Origin: an uncultured delta proteobacterium
GTDB lineage: Bacteria > Desulfobacterota > Syntrophorhabdia > Syntrophorhabdales > Syntrophorhabdaceae
Assembly (NCBI GenBank): GCA_903872255.1
Contig: CAIQJW010000195.1
Span: 1-22,425 of the forward strand
Direction of reading: 5' to 3'
Length of the DNA stretch: 22,425 bases
The first letter of the stretch is position 1. The number at the start of each line of letters is the position of its first letter. The position numbers were made by a program, and so were the translations under genes. This document shows positions 14,515-22,376 of this stretch, piece after piece. The notes beneath the pieces were generated by a model. The model was not told the DNA's origin, searched no databases, and saw only the letters and a program-made list of their open reading frames with translations.

Positions 14515-15021
14515 ATGGAACGAGTATTTGTCGAGACGAGGCCCGAGGATATTGGGCATAACCCGTTTAAGCTCATCGGTGCGGACTGGATGCTGATCAC
14601 GGCCGGGACCAGGGAGTCTTTCAATACGATGACGGGCGCGTGGGGAGGCCTCGGGATCATGTGGGACAGGCGCATAGCCATGTGTGTCATCCGGCCAAAC
14701 CGCTACACGTATGAGTTCATGGAGAGGTCGGAATATTTCAGCCTGAGCTTCTTTGAGGAAGAATACCGCGATGCCCTGACATATTGCGGCACACATTCGG
14801 GAAGGGATGTTAACAAGGCTGCCGAGGCCCGGCTCAATCCGGTCTTCGGGGAAGACAGCATCTATTTCGCCGAGGCCCGGCTTGTAATCGAGTGCCGAAA
14901 GATATACTTTCAGGACATAACACCGGCGAACTTCCTCACTCCGGGTATAGATGGTTTCTACCCGAAAAAAGATTACCACCGGATGTATATCGGCGAGATG
15001 GTCCGCTGTCTATCGAGATGA
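14515..15021 (+). CDS. flavin reductase-like FMN-binding protein
   Basis: The start is the ATG at 14515, with AGGAGG exactly six bases upstream; an ATG at 14509 overlaps that site and is unlikely. The 168-residue protein fits the flavin reductase-like split-barrel family: NPFKLIGADWMLITAG, then TMTGAWGGLGIMW (about 39-51), CVIRPNRYTYEFME and YFSLSFFEEEYRDAL. The serine/threonine-glycine stretch and the arginine of RPNRYT are where FMN phosphate is normally held. Members either reduce free flavin with NAD(P)H or hold FMN as electron carriers, and some accept electrons from ferredoxin or rubredoxin in anaerobes. Its position between two redox gene groups suggests an electron-transfer or oxidative-stress role, but its substrate is unknown. 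It is probably a one-gene unit. Confidence 0.88.
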   Translation: MERVFVETRPEDIGHNPFKLIGADWMLITAGTRESFNTMTGAWGGLGIMWDRRIAMCVIRPNRYTYEFMERSEYFSLSFFEEEYRDALTYCGTHSGRDVNKAAEARLNPVFGEDSIYFAEARLVIECRKIYFQDITPANFLTPGIDGFYPKKDYHRMYIGEMVRCLSR

Positions 15022-15023
15022 CA

Positions 15024-15053
15024 GGTAATGGGTGATGGGTGATGGGTTATAGG
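15024..15053. repeat. heptamer tandem repeat
   Basis: Four head-to-tail heptamers: GGTAATG, GGTGATG, GGTGATG and GGTTATA (15024-15051), followed by GG. The last unit is identical to the unit repeated at 6783. The array starts three bases after the flavin-reductase stop. Confidence 0.75.
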
Positions 15054-15121
15054 AGCGCATCGCGAAACACATGCGCAAGAATATACAGGGTTAAAAAGGC
15101 AGCATAATTAAAGAGGCGGAT

Positions 15122-15805
15122 ATGAATGAAACGGCAAAGTATACAGCCAAAAAGGAGCTTGAAAAGGCGAAAAGGTCGCGGTTCGTGAAACAGGTCGCGT
15201 TCGGGACGGTATTCATTGCGCTTGTCGCGGCAGGGTGGTTCTATTCTCTGATAGGTTACTTTATCCCCCTGTGCATGGTTGCGGGTGTCGGGTTGGCTTC
15301 GATCCGTGGACGCACATGGTGCAACTGGATGTGTCCCCGCGGGTCTTTTGCAGACACCTATATGAAGGCGATAAGCCCCAAAAGAAATATTCCCCCCGCT
15401 TTGAGAAGGGTTCCGGTACGGCTGGGTGTCATTGTCTTTCTCATGGCCATGCTCACATTCCAGATCGTACGCCTTACGCCTGACGCCTATGCGATCGGCC
15501 GGTTCTTCATTGTCCTGCTTACCGTCACGACGATCATCGGAATATTTTTGGCGATATTCATCCATCAGCGCGCCTGGTGCTCGATCTGTCCGATAGGCAG
15601 CCTTTCGAGCTGGGTCGGGGCAAACCGGAGACAACTCCAAATGGACCGGGATTCCTGCATAAGCTGCGGGCTTTGTGCTAAAAACTGCCCCATGCAGCTT
15701 AAGCCGAACGCCCTGAAAGAACAACCGGCGATGGAATTCAAGGGCGACTGCCTGAAATGCGGTCTTTGTGTCAAGGGGTGCCCGAAGCAGGCACTAAAGT
15801 TCTAA
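15122..15805 (+). CDS. NapH/CcoG-like membrane-bound 4Fe-4S protein
   Basis: This 227-residue protein has about four hydrophobic segments (about 25-42, 43-60, 101-117 and 125-147). It carries the paired membrane motifs CNWMCPRG (Cys67, Cys71) and CSICPIGS (Cys153, Cys156) seen in NapH, MauN and RdxA/CcoG proteins. Its C-terminus is a two-cluster ferredoxin (Cys179/182/185/189 and Cys210/213/216/220). Such proteins pass electrons between the quinone pool or membrane partners and soluble or periplasmic iron-sulfur proteins. The basic N-terminal 25 residues favour a cytoplasmic N-terminus by the positive-inside rule. AGAGG lies five bases before the ATG. No nap, mau or cco genes are adjacent, so its partner is unknown. 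It could link the cytosolic ferredoxin pool used by the Nfn-type enzymes to the membrane (inference). Confidence 0.85.
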   Translation: MNETAKYTAKKELEKAKRSRFVKQVAFGTVFIALVAAGWFYSLIGYFIPLCMVAGVGLASIRGRTWCNWMCPRGSFADTYMKAISPKRNIPPALRRVPVRLGVIVFLMAMLTFQIVRLTPDAYAIGRFFIVLLTVTTIIGIFLAIFIHQRAWCSICPIGSLSSWVGANRRQLQMDRDSCISCGLCAKNCPMQLKPNALKEQPAMEFKGDCLKCGLCVKGCPKQALKF

Positions 15806-15872
15806 AAAGACGCTATTTCACCAACAGCATTTAAGCGCAAACATTTCCTTGTCCTGCTTTTCACATGCGTCA

Positions 15873-15901
15873 TTGACAAAGCCCTCACTTTACTGTAACA
15901 T
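15873..15901 (+). promoter_or_regulatory. sigma-70 promoter of the sensor-kinase operon
   Basis: A perfect TTGACA (15873-15878) is followed after 17 bases by TAACAT (15896-15901, four of six), with TG directly upstream of the -10. Transcription would start near 15908, only about 28 bases before the ATG at 15936. Confidence 0.6.
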
Positions 15902-15935
15902 TTGTGGTAATTTATTAAATTTCCTGTGTATTTGA

Positions 15936-18062
15936 ATGAATACCGTGCGCGAACTGATGACAGAAAAATGCCGGGGAGGCTCCCGGGTAGAGGTCAACAA
16001 CCGTAAATGCCGCAGGTGTTTTTACTGCGTACAGCTCTGCCCGGCGAAAGCCATCAAGCTTGAAAAGGAATCCATACGGATTATCCCCGAAAGATGCATA
16101 TTGTGCGGCAACTGTATTACCGGGTGCCCGCACCGGGCAATGACGTATCAGAGCGACGCGGCAACTGTCAAGGCGTTGATAGAATCGAGCGAAGATGTCG
16201 TGGCGTGTCTTGACCCTAGTTTTCCAGCTTTTCTGGAACTTGTATCACCCGGGGGTTTCAGTTACGCGTTAAAGGCCCTGGGATTTAAGGAAGTGTGGGA
16301 AGGCGCTGCAGGTGCCGAGCTCATAGCCATGCCATACCGGAAGCTTCTTGCCGGAGACGTCAAGCAGCCCGTCATATCATCCTTCTGCCCTGTTATTGTC
16401 ATGTATATCGAGAAGTACCTTCCCCAGCTTATAGATAATATCGCCCCCATCGTTTCACCGATGATCGCAGCTGGCAGGATGATAAAAAAGGTGAAAGGTG
16501 CCGGGTGCAAGGTCGTATATATATCGCCGTGCCTTGCACGCATGGGGGAACTGGACTCAGACGAGGTAGCCGACGCGATCGATCATGTTATAACATTCCG
16601 CGATGTGCGGCTTATGTTCGCGGAGGCTGGGATCAATCCGAGGAATATCGCGGAGGCCCCGTTTGATGGCGCAGGGTCTGCACTGGGAAGGATAATCCCG
16701 GTTATCGGCGGCCTCAACCGGAGCCTCGGCCACAGCTTTGACGTCCTCGTCGGCGAGGTAAGCGTGGCGTATGGTCGGCGTCGGGTTATGGGCGCCCTAA
16801 ACCAGCTGGCACAGGGATCGATACAGGCCAAATTCCTTGACCTTGTATTTTGTGACGGCTGTGTGGACGGCCCATTCATCGAACGGGAACTGGGTGTTCT
16901 CGGGAGAAGGCAGGTGGTGTCCCGCTATGCCAATGCAGGTTTTAATTCTACGACGGCGCACATGCTGCAGCACATCCAGAAAGATTATGGAGATATCAAC
17001 GTATCGCGCACGTATCGCCCCGGTGTCGAGAAACTCCCCGATCCTACCGAGAACGAGATACGGAACGTGCTGAAGAAGATAAACAAGCTTCCCCCTCACA
17101 ATAACCTCGATTGCCGTGCCTGCGGCTACAAGACATGCCGTGAAAAGGCCGTCGCGGTCGGGCAGGGAATATCGGAGGCCGAATATTGCCTCCCGTATCT
17201 CTTAGAAGAAAGCAAGCGGATATACCAGCAGCTTGAAAGATCGCACAAACAGCTTCAGCAGTCGCTTCAGGAGCTTGAACAGGCGCAGTTCCAGCTTATC
17301 AGGACGGAGAAACTGGCCGCACTTGGCCAGCTCGCCGCCGGCGTGGCACACGAGATCAATAACCCGCTCGGCACGATAACCATTTACGCCCATATCCTGA
17401 AACGATCGCTGGAATCCGATGATCCGAGAGGCGAGGATATCGACCTTATCATCAGTGAAGCGGCCCGGACGAAAGAGATCGTTCAGGGACTCTTGAGCTT
17501 CGCCCGGGAAACGAAGCTCAAACCGGGTGAAACGAACATAAATGACCTTATTGAAGAGACACTGGGCCTTATCGTGAACCAGGTCCTCTTCCAGAATATA
17601 AAGATCAAGAAAAATCTTCAGGCTGACATGCCGATGGTTTTCGCGGATGCTACACAGCTGAAGCAGGTTTTTCTCAATATCATTCTCAATGCTGCCCAGG
17701 CGATGGCAGGAAAGGGTTCTCTTACCGTTACGACATCCCAGGATTCGGGTGTCATAACAGTAAGGATCAAGGACACAGGACCCGGCATACCGCCGGAAAT
17801 CATCGGAAAGCTGTTCAATCCTTTTTTTACGACAAAGGAAAAGGGCACCGGGCTCGGCCTCGCCATTTCCTATGGGATCGTTGAGAGGCATTCCGGCAAG
17901 ATCGATGTGGAAGCTGAGTTAGGCAAGGGAAGCACGTTTATCATAAGCCTTCCCGTTGATGGTAAAGCTATTGGGATAACGGCACGCGCTGATGGATTAG
18001 CGGCAAATCAAAATATAAATACAGGGAGAAGGAACTATGGCAAAAAGAATTCTAATCATTGA
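15936..18062 (+). CDS. [FeFe]-hydrogenase-like sensor histidine kinase
   Basis: This 708-residue protein begins with a two-cluster ferredoxin (Cys25/28/31/35 and Cys54/57/60/64). An [FeFe]-hydrogenase large-subunit-like domain (about 85-360) follows. Its cluster cysteines are Cys151 in SSFCP (L1), Cys199 in SPCLARMGE (L2), and Cys306 and Cys309 in FCDGCVDGP (L3). A FeS domain (Cys393, 396, 401, 418) and a coiled coil (about 425-455) lead into a HisKA/HATPase kinase with phospho-accepting His472 in AHEINNPLG, Asn585, DTGPGIP and GTGLGLA. L1 has Phe where catalytic hydrogenases have the proton-relay Cys, and L3 is C-x2-C rather than C-x3-C, so a sensor is more likely than an enzyme. No Shine-Dalgarno is visible, and an in-frame stop just upstream excludes an earlier start; ATG at 15957 is an alternative. 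It overlaps the next gene by 26 bases. Confidence 0.92.
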   Translation: MNTVRELMTEKCRGGSRVEVNNRKCRRCFYCVQLCPAKAIKLEKESIRIIPERCILCGNCITGCPHRAMTYQSDAATVKALIESSEDVVACLDPSFPAFLELVSPGGFSYALKALGFKEVWEGAAGAELIAMPYRKLLAGDVKQPVISSFCPVIVMYIEKYLPQLIDNIAPIVSPMIAAGRMIKKVKGAGCKVVYISPCLARMGELDSDEVADAIDHVITFRDVRLMFAEAGINPRNIAEAPFDGAGSALGRIIPVIGGLNRSLGHSFDVLVGEVSVAYGRRRVMGALNQLAQGSIQAKFLDLVFCDGCVDGPFIERELGVLGRRQVVSRYANAGFNSTTAHMLQHIQKDYGDINVSRTYRPGVEKLPDPTENEIRNVLKKINKLPPHNNLDCRACGYKTCREKAVAVGQGISEAEYCLPYLLEESKRIYQQLERSHKQLQQSLQELEQAQFQLIRTEKLAALGQLAAGVAHEINNPLGTITIYAHILKRSLESDDPRGEDIDLIISEAARTKEIVQGLLSFARETKLKPGETNINDLIEETLGLIVNQVLFQNIKIKKNLQADMPMVFADATQLKQVFLNIILNAAQAMAGKGSLTVTTSQDSGVITVRIKDTGPGIPPEIIGKLFNPFFTTKEKGTGLGLAISYGIVERHSGKIDVEAELGKGSTFIISLPVDGKAIGITARADGLAANQNINTGRRNYGKKNSNH

Positions 18063-18426
18063 TGATGACGTCGATTTCGTTGATCTCAACAAGGCAGTCC
18101 TTGTAAACAACGGTTTCGAGGTCGAAACGGCATTCTCCGCCCGCGAGGGAATGGATAAGGTTCAGTTCGATGCGCCGAACCTGATACTTCTCGACCTTAT
18201 GCTGGAGAAACACGACACCGGCTTCAGTTTCGCGAAAGCCATCAAGGCGGACCCGCGCTACAAAGAGATCCCGATCCTTATGATCTCCGCGGTTGCAGGC
18301 GAGACAGGGTACGACTTTTCCCAGGACCAGGACGGTTATTGGATGAAAACCGATGATTTCGTTCCAAAACCGGTGGAGCCGGATGTGCTTGTGCAGAAGA
18401 TAAACGCGCTTCTCGACAGGAAATAA
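18037..18426 (+). CDS. single-domain response regulator
   Basis: The 129-residue protein is a lone receiver domain. It has the acidic pair in IIDDD (8-11), phospho-accepting Asp53 in LLDLML, the conserved serine of MISAV and the lysine of FVPKPVEP near the end. There is no DNA-binding or enzymatic output domain. GGGAGAAGG lies just upstream of the ATG at 18037, inside the end of the kinase gene. The 26-base overlap suggests coupled translation, and it is the obvious first partner of the hydrogenase-like kinase. The stretch EKHDTGFSFAKAIKADPRYKEIPI is more extended than in CheY, a form I associate with receivers encoded beside such multi-domain kinases. It may act by protein contact or as a phosphate shuttle to the next protein. 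Confidence 0.93.
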   Translation: MAKRILIIDDDVDFVDLNKAVLVNNGFEVETAFSAREGMDKVQFDAPNLILLDLMLEKHDTGFSFAKAIKADPRYKEIPILMISAVAGETGYDFSQDQDGYWMKTDDFVPKPVEPDVLVQKINALLDRK

Positions 18427-18447
18427 GGAACATTTTTCATTAAGACT

Positions 18448-19947
18448 ATGGCGGAACTTGTCAATATACTGGTTGTAGACGATGAAAAAGGCATTCGTGA
18501 AGGATGCCGCAGGATCCTTTCATCGGAAGGGTTCAATGTCGATACAGCCGAAAATGGCAAACTTGGGCTGGAAAAGGCGAAGGAGAATTCCTTCGATCTT
18601 ATCCTTGTCGATCTCATGATGCCTGTGATGGGCGGACTTGAGATGATGGAACAGGTGAGACAGATAGACCCGGATACTATACTCGTCGTGATCACGGGTT
18701 TCGCAACCGTTGAAACGGCAGTTGACGCTATGAAGCACGGCGCCTACGACTACATTCCGAAGCCGTTCAACCCCGATCAGCTCCTGGCTGTTATAAACCG
18801 GGGCCTCGATAAGAGACGGTTGACCATAGAAAAAGAAAAGCTTCGCGAAGAACGGGACCAGAGACTTCTCGAGGTGGCAAGCGAGAAATCGAAGCTGCAC
18901 ACGATCGTGAACTCGATGGCGGACGGTATCCTTGTTATAAACCGCGAACGCCAGCTTGCCCTGTGGAACCCGGCCGTGTTGAAAATGTTCAATGTCACAG
19001 GCAGGGTTGATTCCGGCCTCGGCATGGATTACCGGAAGGCACTCAGGCAAAAAGATCTTGTGGAAGTGATCAATAAGGCGTTTTCACCCGATTTTTCCCA
19101 GTATACAATAATCTCCGAGGAGGTTGTCCTGTCGGGGGAGACGCAGAAGACCCTGATGGTCATTGCAGCGGGGGTGCGTGATGAAAAAGGCGAGAATCTG
19201 GGCGTCGTCTGCACATTCCGCGATATCTCCGGCCTCAAAGAGGTAGAAGAAATAAAGTCTCAGTTCGTGAGAATGGTTGCGCATGAGATACGGGCTCCGC
19301 TCGGAGCTATCGAGGGATATCTCAATGCCTATCTCACAGGGGTCGCGGGCACGGATCCGCAATTCAACAGGCAGATGCTGGAGCGGGCAAAGCTCAGGGC
19401 CCATTCGCTGATGGACCTTGTCAATGATCTCCTGCTCTTTGCGAAATTGGAATCGAAGAAAGTGGTAAGGAAAAAAGAGTTTCTCGACATGACGGAGATA
19501 ATCGAGAGCACGGTCGAACTGTTCAAGGTCCAGGGTTCGACGAAGGATATCTCCTTCAGCATGGACATTCCGGAAAAGCTGCCACCCGTCGAGGCCGATC
19601 GGGCCGAGATGGAGCAGCTTCTGACAAATCTCGTGTCGAATGCCATGAAGTACAACGTCAAGAACGGCAAGGTCATGGTGAGTGCGGTGCCGGATGGACA
19701 TTATCTGTCTATAAAAGTGAGCGATACCGGCATCGGTATTGACGAAGAATCCCTTCCGTGCGTATTTGACGAGTTTTATCGAGTGTCGGGACCGAACACG
19801 CGATATACGACAGGCACCGGGCTGGGACTGTCGATCGTGAAGAGGATCGTCGAGTCGCATTTCGGCGAGATCACGGTTGAAAGCGAGGTCGAGAAAGGAA
19901 CAACCTTTACCATCAGGCTACCTTTGAAACAGGTGAACGAAAAGTAA
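18448..19947 (+). CDS. receiver-PAS-histidine kinase hybrid
   Basis: The 499-residue protein starts with a receiver domain (about 1-120; VVDDE, phospho-accepting Asp55 in LVDLMMP, Lys near 105 in YIPKPF). A coiled coil (about 120-150) follows, then a PAS domain (about 150-260; MADGILVINRERQLALWNPA and TFRDISGLKEVEE). The kinase core has His in VAHEIRAPLGAIEGY (about 278), the N-box NAMKYN, G1 DTGIGI and G2 GTGLGLS. The receiver precedes the kinase, an arrangement that lets an upstream kinase control a downstream one. No membrane segment is present. It lies 21 bases after the single-domain regulator with a weak ribosome site, so it is probably cotranscribed. No DNA-binding partner is encoded in the window, so the final output is unknown. 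Confidence 0.92.
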   Translation: MAELVNILVVDDEKGIREGCRRILSSEGFNVDTAENGKLGLEKAKENSFDLILVDLMMPVMGGLEMMEQVRQIDPDTILVVITGFATVETAVDAMKHGAYDYIPKPFNPDQLLAVINRGLDKRRLTIEKEKLREERDQRLLEVASEKSKLHTIVNSMADGILVINRERQLALWNPAVLKMFNVTGRVDSGLGMDYRKALRQKDLVEVINKAFSPDFSQYTIISEEVVLSGETQKTLMVIAAGVRDEKGENLGVVCTFRDISGLKEVEEIKSQFVRMVAHEIRAPLGAIEGYLNAYLTGVAGTDPQFNRQMLERAKLRAHSLMDLVNDLLLFAKLESKKVVRKKEFLDMTEIIESTVELFKVQGSTKDISFSMDIPEKLPPVEADRAEMEQLLTNLVSNAMKYNVKNGKVMVSAVPDGHYLSIKVSDTGIGIDEESLPCVFDEFYRVSGPNTRYTTGTGLGLSIVKRIVESHFGEITVESEVEKGTTFTIRLPLKQVNEK

Positions 19948-19983
19948 CCGTTTTGATAGAATTAAACTTTTAAAGGAGACGTT

Positions 19984-22248
19984 ATGGCTACCAAGAAAGC
20001 AGCATCAAAAGTTAACCAGATCATGGAGAAGAAAATCCTTGCTCCGTCTATCACCTTGTACAAGCTTTATGTTCCGGACATCGCAAGGAAAGTAAAGGCC
20101 GGACAGTTCGTCGTCGTCCGCGGCGATGATATGGCAGAGCGTATCCCCCTTACCGTTGCAGATTATGATGTGAAAAAAGGAACGATCACGATCATCTTCC
20201 AGGAGGTCGGAACATCAACCCAGAAGCTCGCGAAGTTCGAGGCAGGCCAGGCCATTCTCGATGTCGTCGGCCCATTGGGCAAACCGAGCCATATTGAAAA
20301 ATTCGGCACGGTGGTCTGCGTAGGCGGCGGCGTCGGCGTGGCACCGGTACTTCCTATCGCCAAGGCACTTCTCGAGGCAGGCAATGAGGTCATTTCGATC
20401 ATCGGCGCCCGCAACCAGGGAATGCTCATTCTCGAAGACGAGATGAAAAAAGCAAGCACGACCGTCCATGTCACGACTGATGACGGCTCATACGGGACTC
20501 ATGGTTTCGTCACCGACGTCCTCAAAAAGATAATTGAAGAGCGCGGCAAGGAAAATATCGCCCTCGTAGTCGGGATCGGCCCTGTCGTGATGATGAAGGC
20601 CGTATGCGAAGTTACACGTCCGTACGCCGTCAAAACAGTCGTCAGCCTCAACACGATCATGGTTGACGGTACCGGCATGTGCGGCTGCTGCCGCGCCTCC
20701 ATCGGCGGCGAGACAAAATTCGTCTGTGTAGACGGCCCGGAATTTGACGGTCACCTCGTAGACTTCCCGGAACTCGTCCTTCGTCAGAAGATGTACAACA
20801 GGGAAGAGAGGCGCGCCCTCTGGGACCACAAATGCAAGATCGACGCACAGGAAAAGGCGGTCAAGAAGGCCCGCAAACGCGTGAAAATGCCCGAGCAGGC
20901 AGCGAAGCAGAGGATCCAGAATTTTTCGGAAGTCGCTCTAGGATACACAAAAGAGAACGCAATGATGGAAGCACAGCGCTGCCTCGGATGCAAGAAGCCG
21001 CCATGCATTGAAGGCTGCCCCGTCAATGTCCAGATACCGCAGTTCATCACGAAGATCAAGGAAGGCGATTTCATGGGCGCCATCCATATAATCAAAGAAA
21101 CCAACAGCCTTCCCGCAGTATGCGGCAGGGTATGCCCGCAGGAATCACAGTGTGAATCGAAATGTATCCTCGGCAAGAAATCAGAGCCTGTTGCCGTCGG
21201 CCGCCTCGAGCGTTTTGCGGCCGACTATGAACTCGGCCTCGGCGATGTCAGGGTTCCCACGTTGCCGAAGAAAACAGGCAAAAAAGTTGCCATCATCGGC
21301 GGAGGCCCTGCCGGTCTTACCGTTGCGGGCGAGCTGACCAAGATAGGCCACGAGTGCCATATCTATGAAGCCCTACACAAAGCGGGTGGCGTGCTTGTCT
21401 ACGGGATCCCCGAATTCCGTCTTCCGAAAGCGATCGTTCAGCGCGAAGTTGACTATCTCGAAAAGCTTGGCGCAAAAGTTAAGGTCGATGCCATCGTCGG
21501 CCAGACAGTAACACTCGATGAGCTTTTTGCACAGGGTTATGATGCAGCATTTATCGGTACCGGCGCAGGCCTTCCCTACTTTCTCAATATTCCCGGCGAG
21601 AACTTGAACGGCGTTTATTCAGCCAATGAGTTCCTGACCCGCGCAAATCTCATGAAGGCGTACCTCTTCCCTGAATATGACACACCGATCAGGGTCGGCG
21701 CAAAAGTCGCAGTCATCGGCGGCGGCAACGTGGCCATGGACTCCGCGAGGGTCTCCAAACGCCTCGGCGCGGATGTGTATCTTGTCTACCGCAGGAGCGC
21801 CGAAGAAATGCCGGCGCGTGCGGAAGAAGCACACCACGCTCGGGAAGAGGAAATTGATTTCAGGCTGCTGACAAACCCGATCAAGGTAGTCGGCGATGGC
21901 AACGGTTGGGTCAAGGGATTGGAATGCGTCAAGATGGAACTCGGAGAACCCGATGCATCAGGCAGGCGCAGGCCGGTCGAAATTAAGGGTTCCAACTTCG
22001 TGCTCGATGTCGATGTCGTTATCGTTGCCATCGGCCAGGGCCCGAACCCGATCCTTACCTCAACGACCCCGGACCTCGAATTGAGAAAATCCGGCAATAT
22101 TATAGCAGATGAAGAAACCGGTCAGACAAGCCGCAAAGGCGTATTTGCCGGCGGCGACATCGTAACCGGGGCAGCCACAGTCATTCTCGCAATGGGCGCA
22201 GGACGCAAGGCCGCAAAAGCGATCGACGAGTATCTTAAGTCAAAGTAA
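19984..22248 (+). CDS. fused NfnA-NfnB type ferredoxin:NADP transhydrogenase
   Basis: This 754-residue protein joins both Nfn subunits in one chain. Residues about 10-285 are NfnA-like: FAD motif RIPLTVADYD (53-62), intact nucleotide loop GGGVGVAP (114-121), and the [2Fe-2S] set Asp228, Cys233, Cys236, Cys248. A basic linker (about 285-305) follows. Residues about 305-754 are NfnB-like: [4Fe-4S] sites Cys333/336/341/345 and Cys380-394 region, FAD loop GGGPAG (439-444), NADPH domain with VYRRS, and the terminal GGDIVTGAATVILAMGAGR. Nfn enzymes couple NADH and reduced ferredoxin to NADP reduction, or the reverse. AGGAG lies five bases before the ATG, and a strong terminator follows the stop. 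The strong site and biased codons suggest high expression. It resembles the split pair at 11639-13916 throughout but keeps the standard NAD-binding loop. Confidence 0.93.
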   Translation: MATKKAASKVNQIMEKKILAPSITLYKLYVPDIARKVKAGQFVVVRGDDMAERIPLTVADYDVKKGTITIIFQEVGTSTQKLAKFEAGQAILDVVGPLGKPSHIEKFGTVVCVGGGVGVAPVLPIAKALLEAGNEVISIIGARNQGMLILEDEMKKASTTVHVTTDDGSYGTHGFVTDVLKKIIEERGKENIALVVGIGPVVMMKAVCEVTRPYAVKTVVSLNTIMVDGTGMCGCCRASIGGETKFVCVDGPEFDGHLVDFPELVLRQKMYNREERRALWDHKCKIDAQEKAVKKARKRVKMPEQAAKQRIQNFSEVALGYTKENAMMEAQRCLGCKKPPCIEGCPVNVQIPQFITKIKEGDFMGAIHIIKETNSLPAVCGRVCPQESQCESKCILGKKSEPVAVGRLERFAADYELGLGDVRVPTLPKKTGKKVAIIGGGPAGLTVAGELTKIGHECHIYEALHKAGGVLVYGIPEFRLPKAIVQREVDYLEKLGAKVKVDAIVGQTVTLDELFAQGYDAAFIGTGAGLPYFLNIPGENLNGVYSANEFLTRANLMKAYLFPEYDTPIRVGAKVAVIGGGNVAMDSARVSKRLGADVYLVYRRSAEEMPARAEEAHHAREEEIDFRLLTNPIKVVGDGNGWVKGLECVKMELGEPDASGRRRPVEIKGSNFVLDVDVVIVAIGQGPNPILTSTTPDLELRKSGNIIADEETGQTSRKGVFAGGDIVTGAATVILAMGAGRKAAKAIDEYLKSK

Positions 22249-22270
22249 GTTAAAACTGTAAAGGACTTAA

Positions 22271-22299
22271 GGCGGGGCTTAAATGCCCCGCCTTTTTTT
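22271..22299 (+). terminator. rho-independent terminator of the sensor/Nfn operon
   Basis: GGCGGGGC (22271-22278) and GCCCCGCC (22285-22292) form a perfect 8-bp stem with a six-base loop, followed by seven T residues. It begins 22 bases after the stop codon. A second GC hairpin, GCGCCC/GGGCGC (22304-22319), lies just downstream without a T-tract. Confidence 0.95.
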
Positions 22300-22348
22300 A
22301 TGTGCGCCCGGCAGGGCGCGGGCCCGATCGAGTGTAAAAAGCACAATA

Positions 22349-22376
22349 TTGACACGTTTGGTATACTTGATATAAG
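22349..22376 (+). promoter_or_regulatory. sigma-70 promoter of a downstream, unseen transcript
   Basis: A perfect TTGACA (22349-22354) is followed after 16 bases by TATAAG (22371-22376, five of six). Transcription would start near 22383. The remaining 42 bases contain no ATG or GTG start on this strand, so they are an untranslated leader or the start of an RNA gene. Confidence 0.7.
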
